Below are positions 1 to 8,784 of a DNA stretch of 40,914 nt, piece by piece; position 1 is the first letter of the stretch; every line of letters begins with the position of its first letter. Source of the DNA: Carnobacterium sp. Its GTDB lineage: Bacteria > Bacillota > Bacilli > Lactobacillales > Carnobacteriaceae. The translations under genes and the position numbers were made by a program. The notes below the pieces were generated by a model. That model did not search any database and was not told the DNA's origin. It saw only the letters and a program-made list of their open reading frames with translations. Where the stretch lies: NCBI GenBank assembly GCA_020431645.1, contig JAGQHW010000008.1, forward strand, positions 1-40,914. The letters run 5' to 3'.

Positions 1-1
1 T

Positions 2-1222
2 GTAAAATCTTTTTTTGCTTCGGTAGAATCTGTTAAAAGAAGAATACACCCATTAAAATCTTATATTGTCGTAATGAGCAATCCTGATCTAGAGGGAGGG
101 TTAGTTTTAGCCTCCTCTCCAAGAGTGAAGGAGGAGTACGGAATACGTACAGGATCAAGACGTTTTGAGATACCAAAAAACTCTAAGATACAAATCGTTG
201 AACCCAGAATGTCGTTATATATCAAAGTGAATATGATGATAAATGATATTTTTAGAGAGTTTGTTGCAGAAGAAGATATTCATATTTATAGTATTGATGA
301 AAGTTTTTTAGACGTTTCTCATTCTCATTCACTTTTTGGTACAACGATACAAATCGCTAAAACTATTCAACAGACTATTTATCAACGATTAAAATTGGTG
401 ACAGCAATAGGTATTGGGGATAATCCTTTGTTGGCTAAGTTAGCTTTAGATAATGAAGCGAAAAGAAATAGAAATCAACTAGCTATTTGGCATTATGAAG
501 ATATTCAAGAAAAGCTTTGGAGCATACATCCAATTACTGATATGTGGGGTATAGGGGGCAACACAGCAAAAAACCTATATAAATTAGGGATTGATTCAGT
601 TTATGGACTATCGCAATATAATGTAAAATCATTAAAAAAAATTCATGGTGTCATTGGAGAGCAACTTTTTTATCATGCACACGGAATAGATCAGACTATT
701 CTATCAGAAAAATATGTACCAAAATCAACAGGTTTTGGTAAAAGCCAAATACTCAAAAGAGATTATGTAAACCAATATGAAATAGAACTTGTTATAAGAG
801 AAATGGCCGATGATGTTGCTGCTAGACTGAGAAAACATAAAGCAGAAACTGGAGTTGTCCATCTATCTATAGGTTATTCAAGGGATATAATAGAAAAAGG
901 TTTTAGTCATCAGATGAAAGTCTATCCTACTTCTTCAAATGCTAAGATTATCGAGACGTGTTTACATATTTTTAGAAGTTATTATAAAAATCAACCTGTA
1001 AGACAAATCTCTATTCGTTGCGGAAAAGTGGATTTCAAGAAAGAGCTACAGCTAAATTTATTTGAATTGCCTGAAATAACGATAAATAATGAAGAATTAG
1101 AAAGCGTTGTAGATAGAATAAGAACGAAGTATGGTTTTACCTCTTTAGTACATGCAAGCAGTCTTACGAAAGGTGGAACAGCTATTTCAAGAAGTGGAAT
1201 GGTTGGGGGCCACAAAGGATAA
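2..1222 (+). CDS. umuC: Y-family DNA polymerase (UmuC/UvrX type), 5' end off-window
   Basis: This is a translesion polymerase of the UmuC/ImpB/MucB class. The frame is open from base 2, well before the first ATG at 74. The residues ahead of that ATG (VKSFFASVE, then HPLKSYIVVMSN) are the conserved first catalytic block, so the real start lies left of the window and perhaps 15 residues are missing, including the first catalytic Asp. The second acidic site is visible as the SIDESFLDVS segment (bases 292-320). A helix-hairpin-helix region with WGIGGNTAKNLYKLGI and a little-finger domain follow. The C-terminus (SSLTKGGTAISRSGMVGGHKG-like end) is typical of Lactobacillales mobile-element UmuC proteins. 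Such genes are common on plasmids and give SOS-type mutagenic repair. A small gene follows 7 bases after the stop. Confidence 0.93.
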   Translation, partial: VKSFFASVESVKRRIHPLKSYIVVMSNPDLEGGLVLASSPRVKEEYGIRTGSRRFEIPKNSKIQIVEPRMSLYIKVNMMINDIFREFVAEEDIHIYSIDESFLDVSHSHSLFGTTIQIAKTIQQTIYQRLKLVTAIGIGDNPLLAKLALDNEAKRNRNQLAIWHYEDIQEKLWSIHPITDMWGIGGNTAKNLYKLGIDSVYGLSQYNVKSLKKIHGVIGEQLFYHAHGIDQTILSEKYVPKSTGFGKSQILKRDYVNQYEIELVIREMADDVAARLRKHKAETGVVHLSIGYSRDIIEKGFSHQMKVYPTSSNAKIIETCLHIFRSYYKNQPVRQISIRCGKVDFKKELQLNLFELPEITINNEELESVVDRIRTKYGFTSLVHASSLTKGGTAISRSGMVGGHKG

Positions 1223-1229
1223 AGTTGGT

Positions 1230-1370
1230 ATGGGAAATACGCAGAGAATCATTCAAGACTACAAAGAAGGAAGATTGTCGTTAGAAGAATTTCAAGAGGC
1301 TATCTGGGGACTTTCAGAAAGTGCATTAGAAACGATTTCCGAAAAATACTTTATTTTTTTATCTATTTGA
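1230..1370 (+). CDS. Small conserved-looking protein downstream of umuC (46 aa)
   Basis: The ATG at 1230 has an AAAGGA ribosome site 9 bases upstream and lies just after the polymerase stop, so the two are probably co-translated. A longer reading from 1152 would overlap the end of umuC without a ribosome site, so I reject that start. The product is short, acidic and helical (a DYKEGRLSLEEFQEAIWGLSE core), with no membrane segment. UmuC genes on mobile elements often have a small partner in this position, but I do not recognise the family. Function unknown. Confidence 0.55.
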   Translation: MGNTQRIIQDYKEGRLSLEEFQEAIWGLSESALETISEKYFIFLSI

Positions 1371-1478
1371 AAAAATAGATATAGAAAAATAGAATCAAAA
1401 CGTATTTATTATTATTTACTCACGATTACACTGAGAGTAACAGATAAACAAATTTAATTTTATTTTTTAGCTTACTTA

Positions 1479-1528
1479 AACAAGTCATTTCTCTTCTTCT
1501 CATAAAAGAAGAGAAATGACTTGTTTTT
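1479..1528 (+). terminator. Rho-independent terminator after the umuC operon
   Basis: An 18-bp perfect stem (arms 1481-1498 and 1506-1523) with a 7-base loop ends in a T run. Flanking A/T bases extend the stem by two pairs. This should be a strong, probably bidirectional, terminator. Confidence 0.92.
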
Positions 1529-1603
1529 AATGACAATAAATTGATATAGGAGTTGTTTTAATACAGTAATAGCGTATAGTTTAAAAAAAGTATTAATTCT
1601 TTT

Positions 1604-1639
1604 AGTCCATTCGAGTAAATGTTGAATGGACTTTTTTTA
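1604..1639 (+). terminator. Second rho-independent terminator
   Basis: The arms AGTCCATTC (1604-1612) and GAATGGACT (1624-1632) form a 9-bp perfect stem followed by seven T residues. No intact gene lies between this and the preceding terminator, so it probably belonged to a lost gene or acts as a backup. Confidence 0.85.
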
Positions 1640-1799
1640 ACTTCTATTTACTCTGACATTCGTTTAAAAAAATCAAGAAAATAAGAATCTCTACAAATAT
1701 TTTTATCTTATCGTACTTATTCTTTTGAACGTTTAGCTTGTTTGATATTGTGAAATGTTATAAATAAAAGTATATATCTGAATTTGGAGGATTTGGCAT

Positions 1800-2208
1800 A
1801 TGAGTATAATAGAAATTAACGGATCTTGGGATAAGTGTGTACTCTTGATAAGTATAAATTGAAGAGTATTTATTTAGGTGAAGATGAGTTAGTTTATAAA
1901 CAATTTGATGAAAAAAACGGATATAGATAACTTTATATATGATATAAAGTATAATCATAATTATATACAAGAAATCTTAGATAGAGATATAAATATGTTA
2001 GCTGTTTGCAAACGATTCAAAGAAATAACTGAAGAGAAAATTGAGTGTTTTTTTACAAGATAAAAATATTGAGTTAATCATGGGAGTTCCTCCAAGTGTA
2101 GACCAAGTTATACAGCCTGTAGATACCATGGGTTTTTTTATAGCAAAAATGATAAATTATCCTTATGAAAAATCTCTAATGCATATTTTTAAGTGTGTCT
2201 ATCTCTAA
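1800..2208 (+). pseudogene. Decayed small gene, family not recognised
   Basis: An ATG at 1800 with a TTGGAGGA ribosome site starts a reading frame that stops after 20 codons. Open segments then continue in other frames: 1908-2063 (51 codons, MKKTDIDNFIYDIKY...) and, from about 2044 to 2208, a segment containing IELIMGVPPSVDQVIQ. The segments abut, read sensibly as one protein, and are separated by apparent frameshifts near 1840-1910 and 2045. It sits directly in front of the sensor kinase on the same strand and may be a relic of the same operon. I cannot name the family. Confidence 0.45.
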
Positions 2209-2265
2209 GAAAAAATTATACTGACAACCAGAAGAATCAAAGTTGCTATGGTGGGGGAGATAAAA

Positions 2266-3903
2266 GTGGAAAAATCTTTTAAAAAGAAGTTACAAAGAGA
2301 AATAGCTCAGCGTTTCATTGTTCTTTCTTTTTTCATATCTATTATATTCTTAATTATTTTTATAGGATTTAGTTTATATATTCAAAATTATCAGTTAACA
2401 TCAGAAAGCAAAGCAATAGAATCAGAATTTTCTTCAATAAAGAATAAAAATTACCAAATACTATATCATATGAATCAAACTATCATACCTGAATATTTAG
2501 ACGGTGATATAAATGAAAGAGAAATTTATAGTCATTTTTATCAAGAAGGTGCTGGCGATATTCAACAGAGAATTTTGGTTATTACAGATTCATTAGGAAA
2601 TGTTGTTTTTTCAACAGAACCTTCTTGGAATCGACCTTTTTTTGCAAAAAACTATCTGAAAACGATGGTTGAAACAAATAAAATCACAAATCAAATTGAA
2701 AGAATTGTAAAGGATGATAATAAAAATCATTATTTAATTTTATCTAAAGCATTAAAAAAAGAAAAAGAAACTATTGGTTATAGTATGATTTTTGTAAGAG
2801 AAAATAATTTTTTACCAAATGAAGTTTCTTACGGGACACAATATATAATTGCTGATAAGTTTGACAATATATTTTCACGAAGTTCTAATCAATTTGTAGA
2901 AGGTGTAATGGAAAAAGTTAGTTCCAAGTTAGTAAAAAATCGTTTTTTCATAATAGATAGTAATTTATATTCTGTTAAAAAAACGAAACTCACAAACAAT
3001 ATTACTTTATATTCGTATATTATGTTTCTGCCATTGAAAGTGTTGATTATATTTTCAATTATTTCCGTAGTTATACTAATTATTATATTTGTTTATCAAT
3101 CAATTAAAATAGCAAAAAAAGTAGCCAAACATAATACAAAGACTATTGATATATTAGTAGAAGAAACAGGTAAAATAAGTGATGGGAGTAAAATGACGAT
3201 AGATATATTTACTGGAGATGAATTTGAATATTTAGCTCAAAGTATTAATAATATGTTGAATGAATTGACTGAATTACATAAAAAGACAATATCGCTGGAG
3301 AAGCAAAATATAAATTTTGAAAGAAAAATGTTAGAAGCACAATTTCAACCGCACTTTTTATATAATACTCTAGAAACTATTCGAATTACTAGTCAATATG
3401 ATCCCCAGTTAACGCAAAAAATTATTTTTTCATTAAATCGTGTTTTGAAATATAGTATAAATTATAAGAATAAAGATAATATTCTTAGCGAAGATGTTGA
3501 AATCATAAAAGATTTTTTAGAAATTAATGTTATTCGTTTTGAAAAATTCACTTATGAATTCATTATAGGTGAAGGGTTAGAAAGCATGAAAGTTCCTAAA
3601 TTATTTTTACTTCCAGTTATAGAAAATTCCTTAAAATATGGAATGAGATATAGAAATGACTTAGAAATTAAAATAAAAATTTTTAGATCTGACAATGAAG
3701 TGATTTTTGAAGTAGAAGATAACGGCCCAGGTTTTGAAGATGCAACAATTGAAAATATTTATAACCAACAGGATAAAGAACAATCAAAACATGGATTAAT
3801 TAACAGTTTTTGGAGATTAAAAATAATGTTTACTCTTCTAGACTTAAGAATTGAAAACAAAAAAGAAGGGTCCATTGTTCAATTTGTTATTTTGGAGGAA
3901 TAA
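2266..3903 (+). CDS. Sensor histidine kinase, LytS/YesM type
   Basis: This is a membrane sensor kinase that should phosphorylate the response regulator encoded 2 bases downstream. I prefer the GTG at 2266, because GGGGGAG lies 7 bases before it; an in-frame ATG at 2248 has no good ribosome site. The protein has about 545 residues: a first membrane helix near 15-40, a roughly 200-residue extracellular sensor, a second helix near 252-278, and a HAMP-like linker. Next comes the His_kinase box EAQFQPHFLYNTLE, with the phosphoacceptor His encoded at 3352, then an HATPase domain with VIENSLKYGM (N box) and EDNGPGF (G1 box). This architecture pairs with AraC-type regulators and usually senses an external solute. 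It lies directly before a regulator and an ABC importer. Confidence 0.9.
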   Translation: MEKSFKKKLQREIAQRFIVLSFFISIIFLIIFIGFSLYIQNYQLTSESKAIESEFSSIKNKNYQILYHMNQTIIPEYLDGDINEREIYSHFYQEGAGDIQQRILVITDSLGNVVFSTEPSWNRPFFAKNYLKTMVETNKITNQIERIVKDDNKNHYLILSKALKKEKETIGYSMIFVRENNFLPNEVSYGTQYIIADKFDNIFSRSSNQFVEGVMEKVSSKLVKNRFFIIDSNLYSVKKTKLTNNITLYSYIMFLPLKVLIIFSIISVVILIIIFVYQSIKIAKKVAKHNTKTIDILVEETGKISDGSKMTIDIFTGDEFEYLAQSINNMLNELTELHKKTISLEKQNINFERKMLEAQFQPHFLYNTLETIRITSQYDPQLTQKIIFSLNRVLKYSINYKNKDNILSEDVEIIKDFLEINVIRFEKFTYEFIIGEGLESMKVPKLFLLPVIENSLKYGMRYRNDLEIKIKIFRSDNEVIFEVEDNGPGFEDATIENIYNQQDKEQSKHGLINSFWRLKIMFTLLDLRIENKKEGSIVQFVILEE

Positions 3904-3905
3904 GA

Positions 3906-4673
3906 ATGTATAAATTAGCAATAATTGAAGATGAACATTTAATACGTAAATGGTTAACTTATGCAGTTGATTATGAAAGTTTAAATATTGTTATAATCGG
4001 CGAGGCAGAAAATGGAGAAGAGGGAATTAAACTTATTAAAGAGAAAAGTCCAGATATTGTAATTACAGATATCAATATGCCAAAAAAGGATGCTTTTCAA
4101 ATGTTTAAAGAAACACAAGAAATAGATTATAAAAAAATAGTTATTTCAGGTTATAGTGACTTTGAAAATGCTCAAAAGGCTATTCATTACAGTGTTGAGG
4201 AGTTTCTTTCAAAACCACTAGAATTAGAAGAATTAGAAAAAATTTTATCTAGTTTAGTTTCATATATATATATTGAAAAAAAGAATAAAAAATTAATAAA
4301 AATTTTTTCTGATATTAATCATACCAAAGTATTACCTCAAACAGATGATTCAGTCACAAACAAGGTCTTATTATGGATTCATACAAAATATTCAGAGAAA
4401 TTTACAATAGCTGATATAGCTATCGATATTGGCTATAGTGAAAGTTATATTTATAAAAAAGTAAAAGATGAGTTAGGAATAACCATTAATGATTACCTAA
4501 ATCAATACAGAATTAAGATGTCAGTAAATATGCTGATTAGTGATTATGGTTTACGAATATATGAAGTAGCTGAGATGGTCGGATACTCAGACTACAAGTA
4601 TTTTAATAAAGTTTTTAAAAAAATTATAGGTATGACAGTTTCGGACTTCAAAGATAAACTAATTAGAGAATAA
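3906..4673 (+). CDS. Response regulator, YesN/AraC type
   Basis: The 255-residue protein starts with a CheY-like receiver: acidic pair ED near residue 8, phosphoacceptor Asp55 in IVITDINMPK, conserved Ser/Thr in VISGYSDF, and Lys in FLSKPLELEE. The C-terminus is an AraC-type double helix-turn-helix (roughly 150-250) with the typical IADIAIDIGYSESYIYKKVK and VAEMVGYSDYKYFNKVFKK helices. It starts 2 bases after the kinase stop and overlaps the kinase's AGGAATAAG tail, so the two are translationally coupled. By analogy with YesMN and HptRS it probably activates the importer genes that follow. Its binding sites would be expected in the 85-bp gap before 4759. Confidence 0.92.
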   Translation: MYKLAIIEDEHLIRKWLTYAVDYESLNIVIIGEAENGEEGIKLIKEKSPDIVITDINMPKKDAFQMFKETQEIDYKKIVISGYSDFENAQKAIHYSVEEFLSKPLELEELEKILSSLVSYIYIEKKNKKLIKIFSDINHTKVLPQTDDSVTNKVLLWIHTKYSEKFTIADIAIDIGYSESYIYKKVKDELGITINDYLNQYRIKMSVNMLISDYGLRIYEVAEMVGYSDYKYFNKVFKKIIGMTVSDFKDKLIRE

Positions 4674-4699
4674 TCCCCATAATATATAGAATTACACCA

Positions 4700-4743
4700 T
4701 TATGAAAGCGGTTTATTTAGTTTATAATTAATTAATAAACTAA
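4700..4743 (+). promoter_or_regulatory. Promoter and operator-like repeats before the ABC importer genes
   Basis: A -35-like TTATGA (4700-4705) lies 17 bases before a consensus TATAAT (4723-4728). TGAAAGCGGTTTAT (4703-4716) matches the CcpA cre consensus except at its last two bases, and overlaps the promoter. A perfect 9-bp inverted repeat (TTAGTTTAT 4717-4725, ATAAACTAA 4735-4743) covers the -10 box. The promoter is well supported by sequence; the CcpA and operator roles are inference. Confidence 0.55.
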
Positions 4744-4758
4744 GAGGAGGAAAAAAAT

Positions 4759-5793
4759 ATGAATAAAAAAATTGTTGGTTTATCTTTAGTATGTTTAACT
4801 GTTTTGGGACTAACAGCTTGTAGTTCTAATAATTCAGAGAAAGAGGAGTCTACGGAAACTGATACTTTAGTTGTTTACTCACCTAATTCAGAAGGTTTAA
4901 TCAATGCTATAGTACCAGCTTTTGAAGAAAAGTATGGAATCAAAGTAGAATTAATCCAAGCAGGTACAGGCGAACTATTTAAGAAGTTAGAAAGCGAAAA
5001 AGAATCTCCAGTTGCGGATATTGTTTTTGGAGGATCTTATACACAATACGCAAAAAATGGTGATTTATTTGAAGAGTATGTATCACCAGAAGACGAGAAT
5101 ATTATCCAAGAATATAGAAATAATTCAGGTTATTCAACTCCTTATACTTTAGATGGAAGCGTACTTATAGTTAATCCAGATCTAACAAAAGGATTAACTA
5201 TTAAAGGGTATAAAGACTTACTTAATGATGAATTAAAAGGTAAAATAGCTACTGCAGATCCTTCTAATTCTTCTAGTGCATATGCACAGTTAACGAATAT
5301 TTTAGAGGCAGATGGTGGCTATGAGGATGATCAAGCTTGGAATTATGTAGAAAGTTTATTTACTTTAGTTGATGGTAAAATTAGTGCTAGTTCTTCAAAT
5401 GTATATAAAGCTGTAGCCGATGGAGAAATGGCTGTAGGCTTATCTTATGAAGATCCAACAGTGAAACTACTGAATGATGGTGCTAATGTTGAGATTGTCT
5501 ATCCAGAAGAAGGTACAGTTTTCTTGCCTGCAAGCTCTGCAATTGTTAAAGATGCAAACAATATAGAAAATGCTAAAAAATTTATTGATTTTATAATTTC
5601 AAAAGAGACACAAGATACTTTGGGTACAACAACAACAAATCGACCAGTTCGACAAGATGCTGAAACAAGTGATAATATGAAAGATATTTCAGATATTAAA
5701 GTATTAACAGAGAACTATGATTATGTAATTGAACACAACGATGAAATTGTACAACGTTATAAAGAAATATTCACGAAAATAGAATCTAAATAG
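4759..5793 (+). CDS. ABC transporter substrate-binding lipoprotein (AfuA/FbpA/HptA class)
   Basis: This is an extracellular solute-binding lipoprotein. A signal peptide ends in the lipobox LTAC, with the lipidated Cys near residue 21, followed by an acidic linker. The rest is a type II periplasmic-binding fold starting TLVVYSPNSEGLINAIVPAFEEK, as in the iron-type cluster (FbpA, AfuA, PhnS, HptA). The VGLSYEDPTV stretch is where true ferric-binding proteins carry a Tyr-Tyr pair. No such pair is visible here, which argues for an organic phosphate ligand (sugar phosphate, phosphoglycerate or phosphonate) rather than Fe3+. A strong ribosome site (GAGGAGG) precedes it. It heads a three-gene importer operon behind a YesMN-type two-component pair, as in HptRSA and Afu systems. 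Substrate unproven. Confidence 0.88.
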   Translation: MNKKIVGLSLVCLTVLGLTACSSNNSEKEESTETDTLVVYSPNSEGLINAIVPAFEEKYGIKVELIQAGTGELFKKLESEKESPVADIVFGGSYTQYAKNGDLFEEYVSPEDENIIQEYRNNSGYSTPYTLDGSVLIVNPDLTKGLTIKGYKDLLNDELKGKIATADPSNSSSAYAQLTNILEADGGYEDDQAWNYVESLFTLVDGKISASSSNVYKAVADGEMAVGLSYEDPTVKLLNDGANVEIVYPEEGTVFLPASSAIVKDANNIENAKKFIDFIISKETQDTLGTTTTNRPVRQDAETSDNMKDISDIKVLTENYDYVIEHNDEIVQRYKEIFTKIESK

Positions 5794-5807
5794 AAAGGAG
5801 AGTAATT

Positions 5808-6887
5808 ATGAGCGAGATACGAATAAGCAATGCAAAAAAAGTCTATGATGGTATTCCAGTGATTAAAGATCTAAGTTTAGCCATACCAGATGGGTCTTTG
5901 TTTACTTTGTTGGGACCTTCTGGTTGTGGTAAGACAACGTTATTAAGAATGATAGCAGGCTTTAATACTATAGAAGGTGGTGACTTTTATTTTGGTGATA
6001 CTAGGATCAATAATATGGAACCAAGTCGCCGCAATATAGGTATGGTTTTTCAGAATTATGCAATTTTTCCTCACTTAACTGTTCGTGGAAATGTAGCTTT
6101 TGGTCTGAAACAAAAGAAAGTATCTAAAGAAAAATTAGAAGAACAAACGGATAAATATTTAAAACTTATGCAGATTGATCAATTTAAAGATCGTAAGCCA
6201 GACCAGTTAAGTGGCGGACAACAACAACGAATAGCTTTGGCAAGAGCTTTAGCTGTTAATCCTGAAGTGTTACTAATGGATGAGCCACTAAGTAATTTAG
6301 ATGCAAAATTACGAGTGAGTATGAGACAAGCTATACGGGAAATTCAACATGAAGTTGGAATAACTACCGTATATGTAACTCACGATCAAGAAGAAGCAAT
6401 GGCGATTTCTGACCAAATAGCTGTTATGAATTTAGGGGAAATACAGCAAGTTGGCCGACCTAAAGAGCTTTATCATAGACCAGCTAACGAATTTGTGGCA
6501 ACATTTATTGGAAGAACTAATATAATCCCTGCTAAGCTAGTGCATGAAAATAATGTAGCTGTAGTAATATTTGAAGATGGTTATAAAATGACATTAACAG
6601 ATTTAAACATGCTTGAAGACCAAGATGTGAGAGTAAGCATTCGTCCGGAAGAATTTGTTCGTAGTGAAAATGGAGAGATTGAAGCAACTATTATGGATAA
6701 TGTGTATTTAGGACTAAATACAGAATATGTTATGGAGACTACATTTAAAAAGAGAATACAAGTAAGTGAGGAATCAACTTTTACTGAAGATTTAGGTGAT
6801 GGAGATAAGGTAAGATTAAGTATTAACAAGCTTAAAATTAATGTATTTAATGCCGACGGGACAAAAAATCTTTTGGAGGTGAGCTAG
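5808..6887 (+). CDS. ABC transporter ATP-binding protein (FbpC/AfuC/PotA-like)
   Basis: The 359-residue cytoplasmic ATPase of the importer carries all expected motifs: Walker A GPSGCGKTT (about residues 34-42), Q loop QNYAIFPHLTV, signature LSGGQQQRIALARALA, Walker B VLLMDEPLSNLD, and the switch His in VTHDQEEAM. A C-terminal TOBE-type regulatory domain (about 240-355) follows. Length and order fit the CUT2/iron/polyamine importer group. It lies 14 bases after the binding-protein stop with an AAAGGAGAG ribosome site, and its stop codon TAG overlaps by one base the GTG start of the permease gene. Confidence 0.94.
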   Translation: MSEIRISNAKKVYDGIPVIKDLSLAIPDGSLFTLLGPSGCGKTTLLRMIAGFNTIEGGDFYFGDTRINNMEPSRRNIGMVFQNYAIFPHLTVRGNVAFGLKQKKVSKEKLEEQTDKYLKLMQIDQFKDRKPDQLSGGQQQRIALARALAVNPEVLLMDEPLSNLDAKLRVSMRQAIREIQHEVGITTVYVTHDQEEAMAISDQIAVMNLGEIQQVGRPKELYHRPANEFVATFIGRTNIIPAKLVHENNVAVVIFEDGYKMTLTDLNMLEDQDVRVSIRPEEFVRSENGEIEATIMDNVYLGLNTEYVMETTFKKRIQVSEESTFTEDLGDGDKVRLSINKLKINVFNADGTKNLLEVS

Positions 6888-8551
6888 TGAAGAATGAACG
6901 GAAAAAATTCAACATTTGGACTGGCTCTTCATTATTAATTTTTATTGTTTATTTAATCTTTCTTGTGTATCCAATTGTTACTATCCTAGGCCAGGCACTT
7001 TTTGTGGAGGGTAGATTATCATTAGGAAATTTTATAGATTTTTTTTCTAAAACCTATTACTTTAACACTTTATTTAATAGTTTTAAAGTATCCCTTACAG
7101 CAACGATATTTGCACTTTTTTTAGGAACATTGTTGGCATATTTATTTTCAATGTATCAGTTTAAAGGAAAAAAATATTTACAAATTTTAATTATTGTTGC
7201 GTCAATGTCTGCACCCTTTGTAGGAGCATACTCCTGGATTCTTTTATTAGGAAGAAACGGAGTAATTACCAAATTTTTGATGAATGTATTACATTTCCCA
7301 CAGATAGAAATTTATGGATTCTTTGGTATTGTTCTAGTATTTACGCTACAATTATTTCCATTAGTATTTTTATATGTTACAGGTGCATTTAAAAGTATAG
7401 ATAGTTCAATATTAGAGGCCGCGGAAAGTATGGGTTCTCAAGGTATAAAACGATTTTTAAAAGTTATTTTACCTTTGCTAACACCGACTCTTTTAGCGGC
7501 TGCATTGCTTGTTTTTATGAGAGCATTTTCTGATTTTGGAACTCCAATGTTAATTGGTGAAGGATATAGAACTTTTCCAGTATTAATATATACAGAATTC
7601 ATCAGTGAAGTAGGGGGAAACGCAGCTTTTGCTTCTGCTTTAGCCATAGTGGCGATTATAATTGCGTTGATTATTTTCTTAGCTCAGAAGTATTCGGCAA
7701 ATAAATTTAGCTTTAGCATGAACTCCCTTCATCCAGTAGAACCTAAAAAAGTAGGTAAAATAAAACAAACATTTATTTATCTTTTTGTATATGGATCAAT
7801 ATCACTAGCAATATTGCCACAAGTATACTTAACTTATACATCATTTTTAAAAACTTCTGGAATGGTTTTTGTTCCAGGGTATTCATTAGATAGTTATCGC
7901 AATGCATTTAGCAGAATGGGATCAGCTATTTTCAACACTATACGAATTCCACTTATTGCGCTAGTAATTGTAATAATCTTTGCAACAATTATCTCCTACT
8001 TAACAGTAAGGAAAAAGAATGTTTTTACATCTATGATTGATAGCTTAAGCATGATTCCTTATATTGTTCCAGGAACAGTACTGGGTATTGCATTTATAAC
8101 AGCTTTCAATACAGGTATTGGTGGAACTAAATTCTTAGCACTTACAGGGACAGTTTTTATCATGGTTATATCTTTTACTATACGAAGATTACCATATACA
8201 ATACGTTCTTCAGTGGCAAGTTTACAGCAAATTTCACCAAGTATTGAGGAGGCTGCCGAGAGCTTAGGTAGTAGTCGCTTAAATACTTTTATGAAGATTA
8301 CGGTTCCAATGATGACCGCAGGAATTGTTTCTGGAGCTATTTTATCATGGATCACAATGATTTCTGAACTCTCAACGTCTATACTTTTGTATAATGTTCG
8401 AACTAGAACGATGACGGTGGCAATTTATACAGAGGTTATACGAGGAAACTATGGAGTTGCCGCAGCATTATCAACTTTATTGACAGCAATAACAGTCGTA
8501 TCACTGTTGATATTTATGAAAGTAACTAAAAGTGACACAATTACTTTGTAA
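6887..8551 (+). CDS. ABC transporter double permease (FbpB/AfuB-like)
   Basis: The 554-residue membrane protein has about 12 hydrophobic helices in two homologous halves, so one polypeptide supplies both membrane domains. Each half has an ATPase-contacting EAA loop: EAAESMGSQGIKRFLKVILP (bases about 7417-7476) and EAAESLGSSRLNTFMKITVP (about 8248-8307). The start is GTG at 6887, overlapping the ATPase stop by one base; the nearby ATG is out of frame. This fused arrangement is typical of FbpB/AfuB-type importers. It is the last gene of the operon; a Fur-box-like palindrome lies at its stop codon and a terminator about 100 bases further on. Confidence 0.93.
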   Translation: MKNERKKFNIWTGSSLLIFIVYLIFLVYPIVTILGQALFVEGRLSLGNFIDFFSKTYYFNTLFNSFKVSLTATIFALFLGTLLAYLFSMYQFKGKKYLQILIIVASMSAPFVGAYSWILLLGRNGVITKFLMNVLHFPQIEIYGFFGIVLVFTLQLFPLVFLYVTGAFKSIDSSILEAAESMGSQGIKRFLKVILPLLTPTLLAAALLVFMRAFSDFGTPMLIGEGYRTFPVLIYTEFISEVGGNAAFASALAIVAIIIALIIFLAQKYSANKFSFSMNSLHPVEPKKVGKIKQTFIYLFVYGSISLAILPQVYLTYTSFLKTSGMVFVPGYSLDSYRNAFSRMGSAIFNTIRIPLIALVIVIIFATIISYLTVRKKNVFTSMIDSLSMIPYIVPGTVLGIAFITAFNTGIGGTKFLALTGTVFIMVISFTIRRLPYTIRSSVASLQQISPSIEEAAESLGSSRLNTFMKITVPMMTAGIVSGAILSWITMISELSTSILLYNVRTRTMTVAIYTEVIRGNYGVAAALSTLLTAITVVSLLIFMKVTKSDTITL

Positions 8552-8563
8552 TAATGATTATCA
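8549..8563. promoter_or_regulatory. Fur-box-like palindrome at the end of the permease gene
   Basis: TAATAATGATTATCA matches the 7-1-7 Fur core TGATAATNATTATCA at 14 of 15 positions. It overlaps the permease stop and is followed by no gene on the plus strand, so it has no obvious promoter to control. It may be a chance match or a leftover of a lost iron-regulated gene. Confidence 0.35.
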
Positions 8564-8650
8564 CTAGTTACTCGAAATAACATATAAATGTTAACAAAGT
8601 ATTTTAAAAAAATATTAAACTTAGTTCTACACCAGTTGGCTTAGAATCTT

Positions 8651-8695
8651 AAACTTACAAAAAATATCTTAAAAGATATTTTCTGTAAGTTTTTT
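8651..8695 (+). terminator. Terminator of the importer operon
   Basis: A 20-bp stem with one mismatch (arms 8651-8670 and 8673-8692, essentially AAACTTACAnAAAATATCTT and its complement) leads into a T run. It lies 100 bases after the permease stop. Confidence 0.85.
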
Positions 8696-8784
8696 AATTC
8701 TAAAAATATTTTTGAATACGTCTATTTAGATTGTACTTCTAGTAAACAAATATTAATTTTTAATAATTAGTTAGTACGTTTTTA

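Noticed and set aside
1152..1370. 72-aa protein starting inside umuC
   Set aside because: No ribosome site at 1152; the start at 1230 has AAAGGA at good spacing and avoids the overlap.
8059..8355. Minus-strand open frame inside the permease gene
   Set aside because: Shadow of a strongly supported coding frame; no ribosome site or family features.
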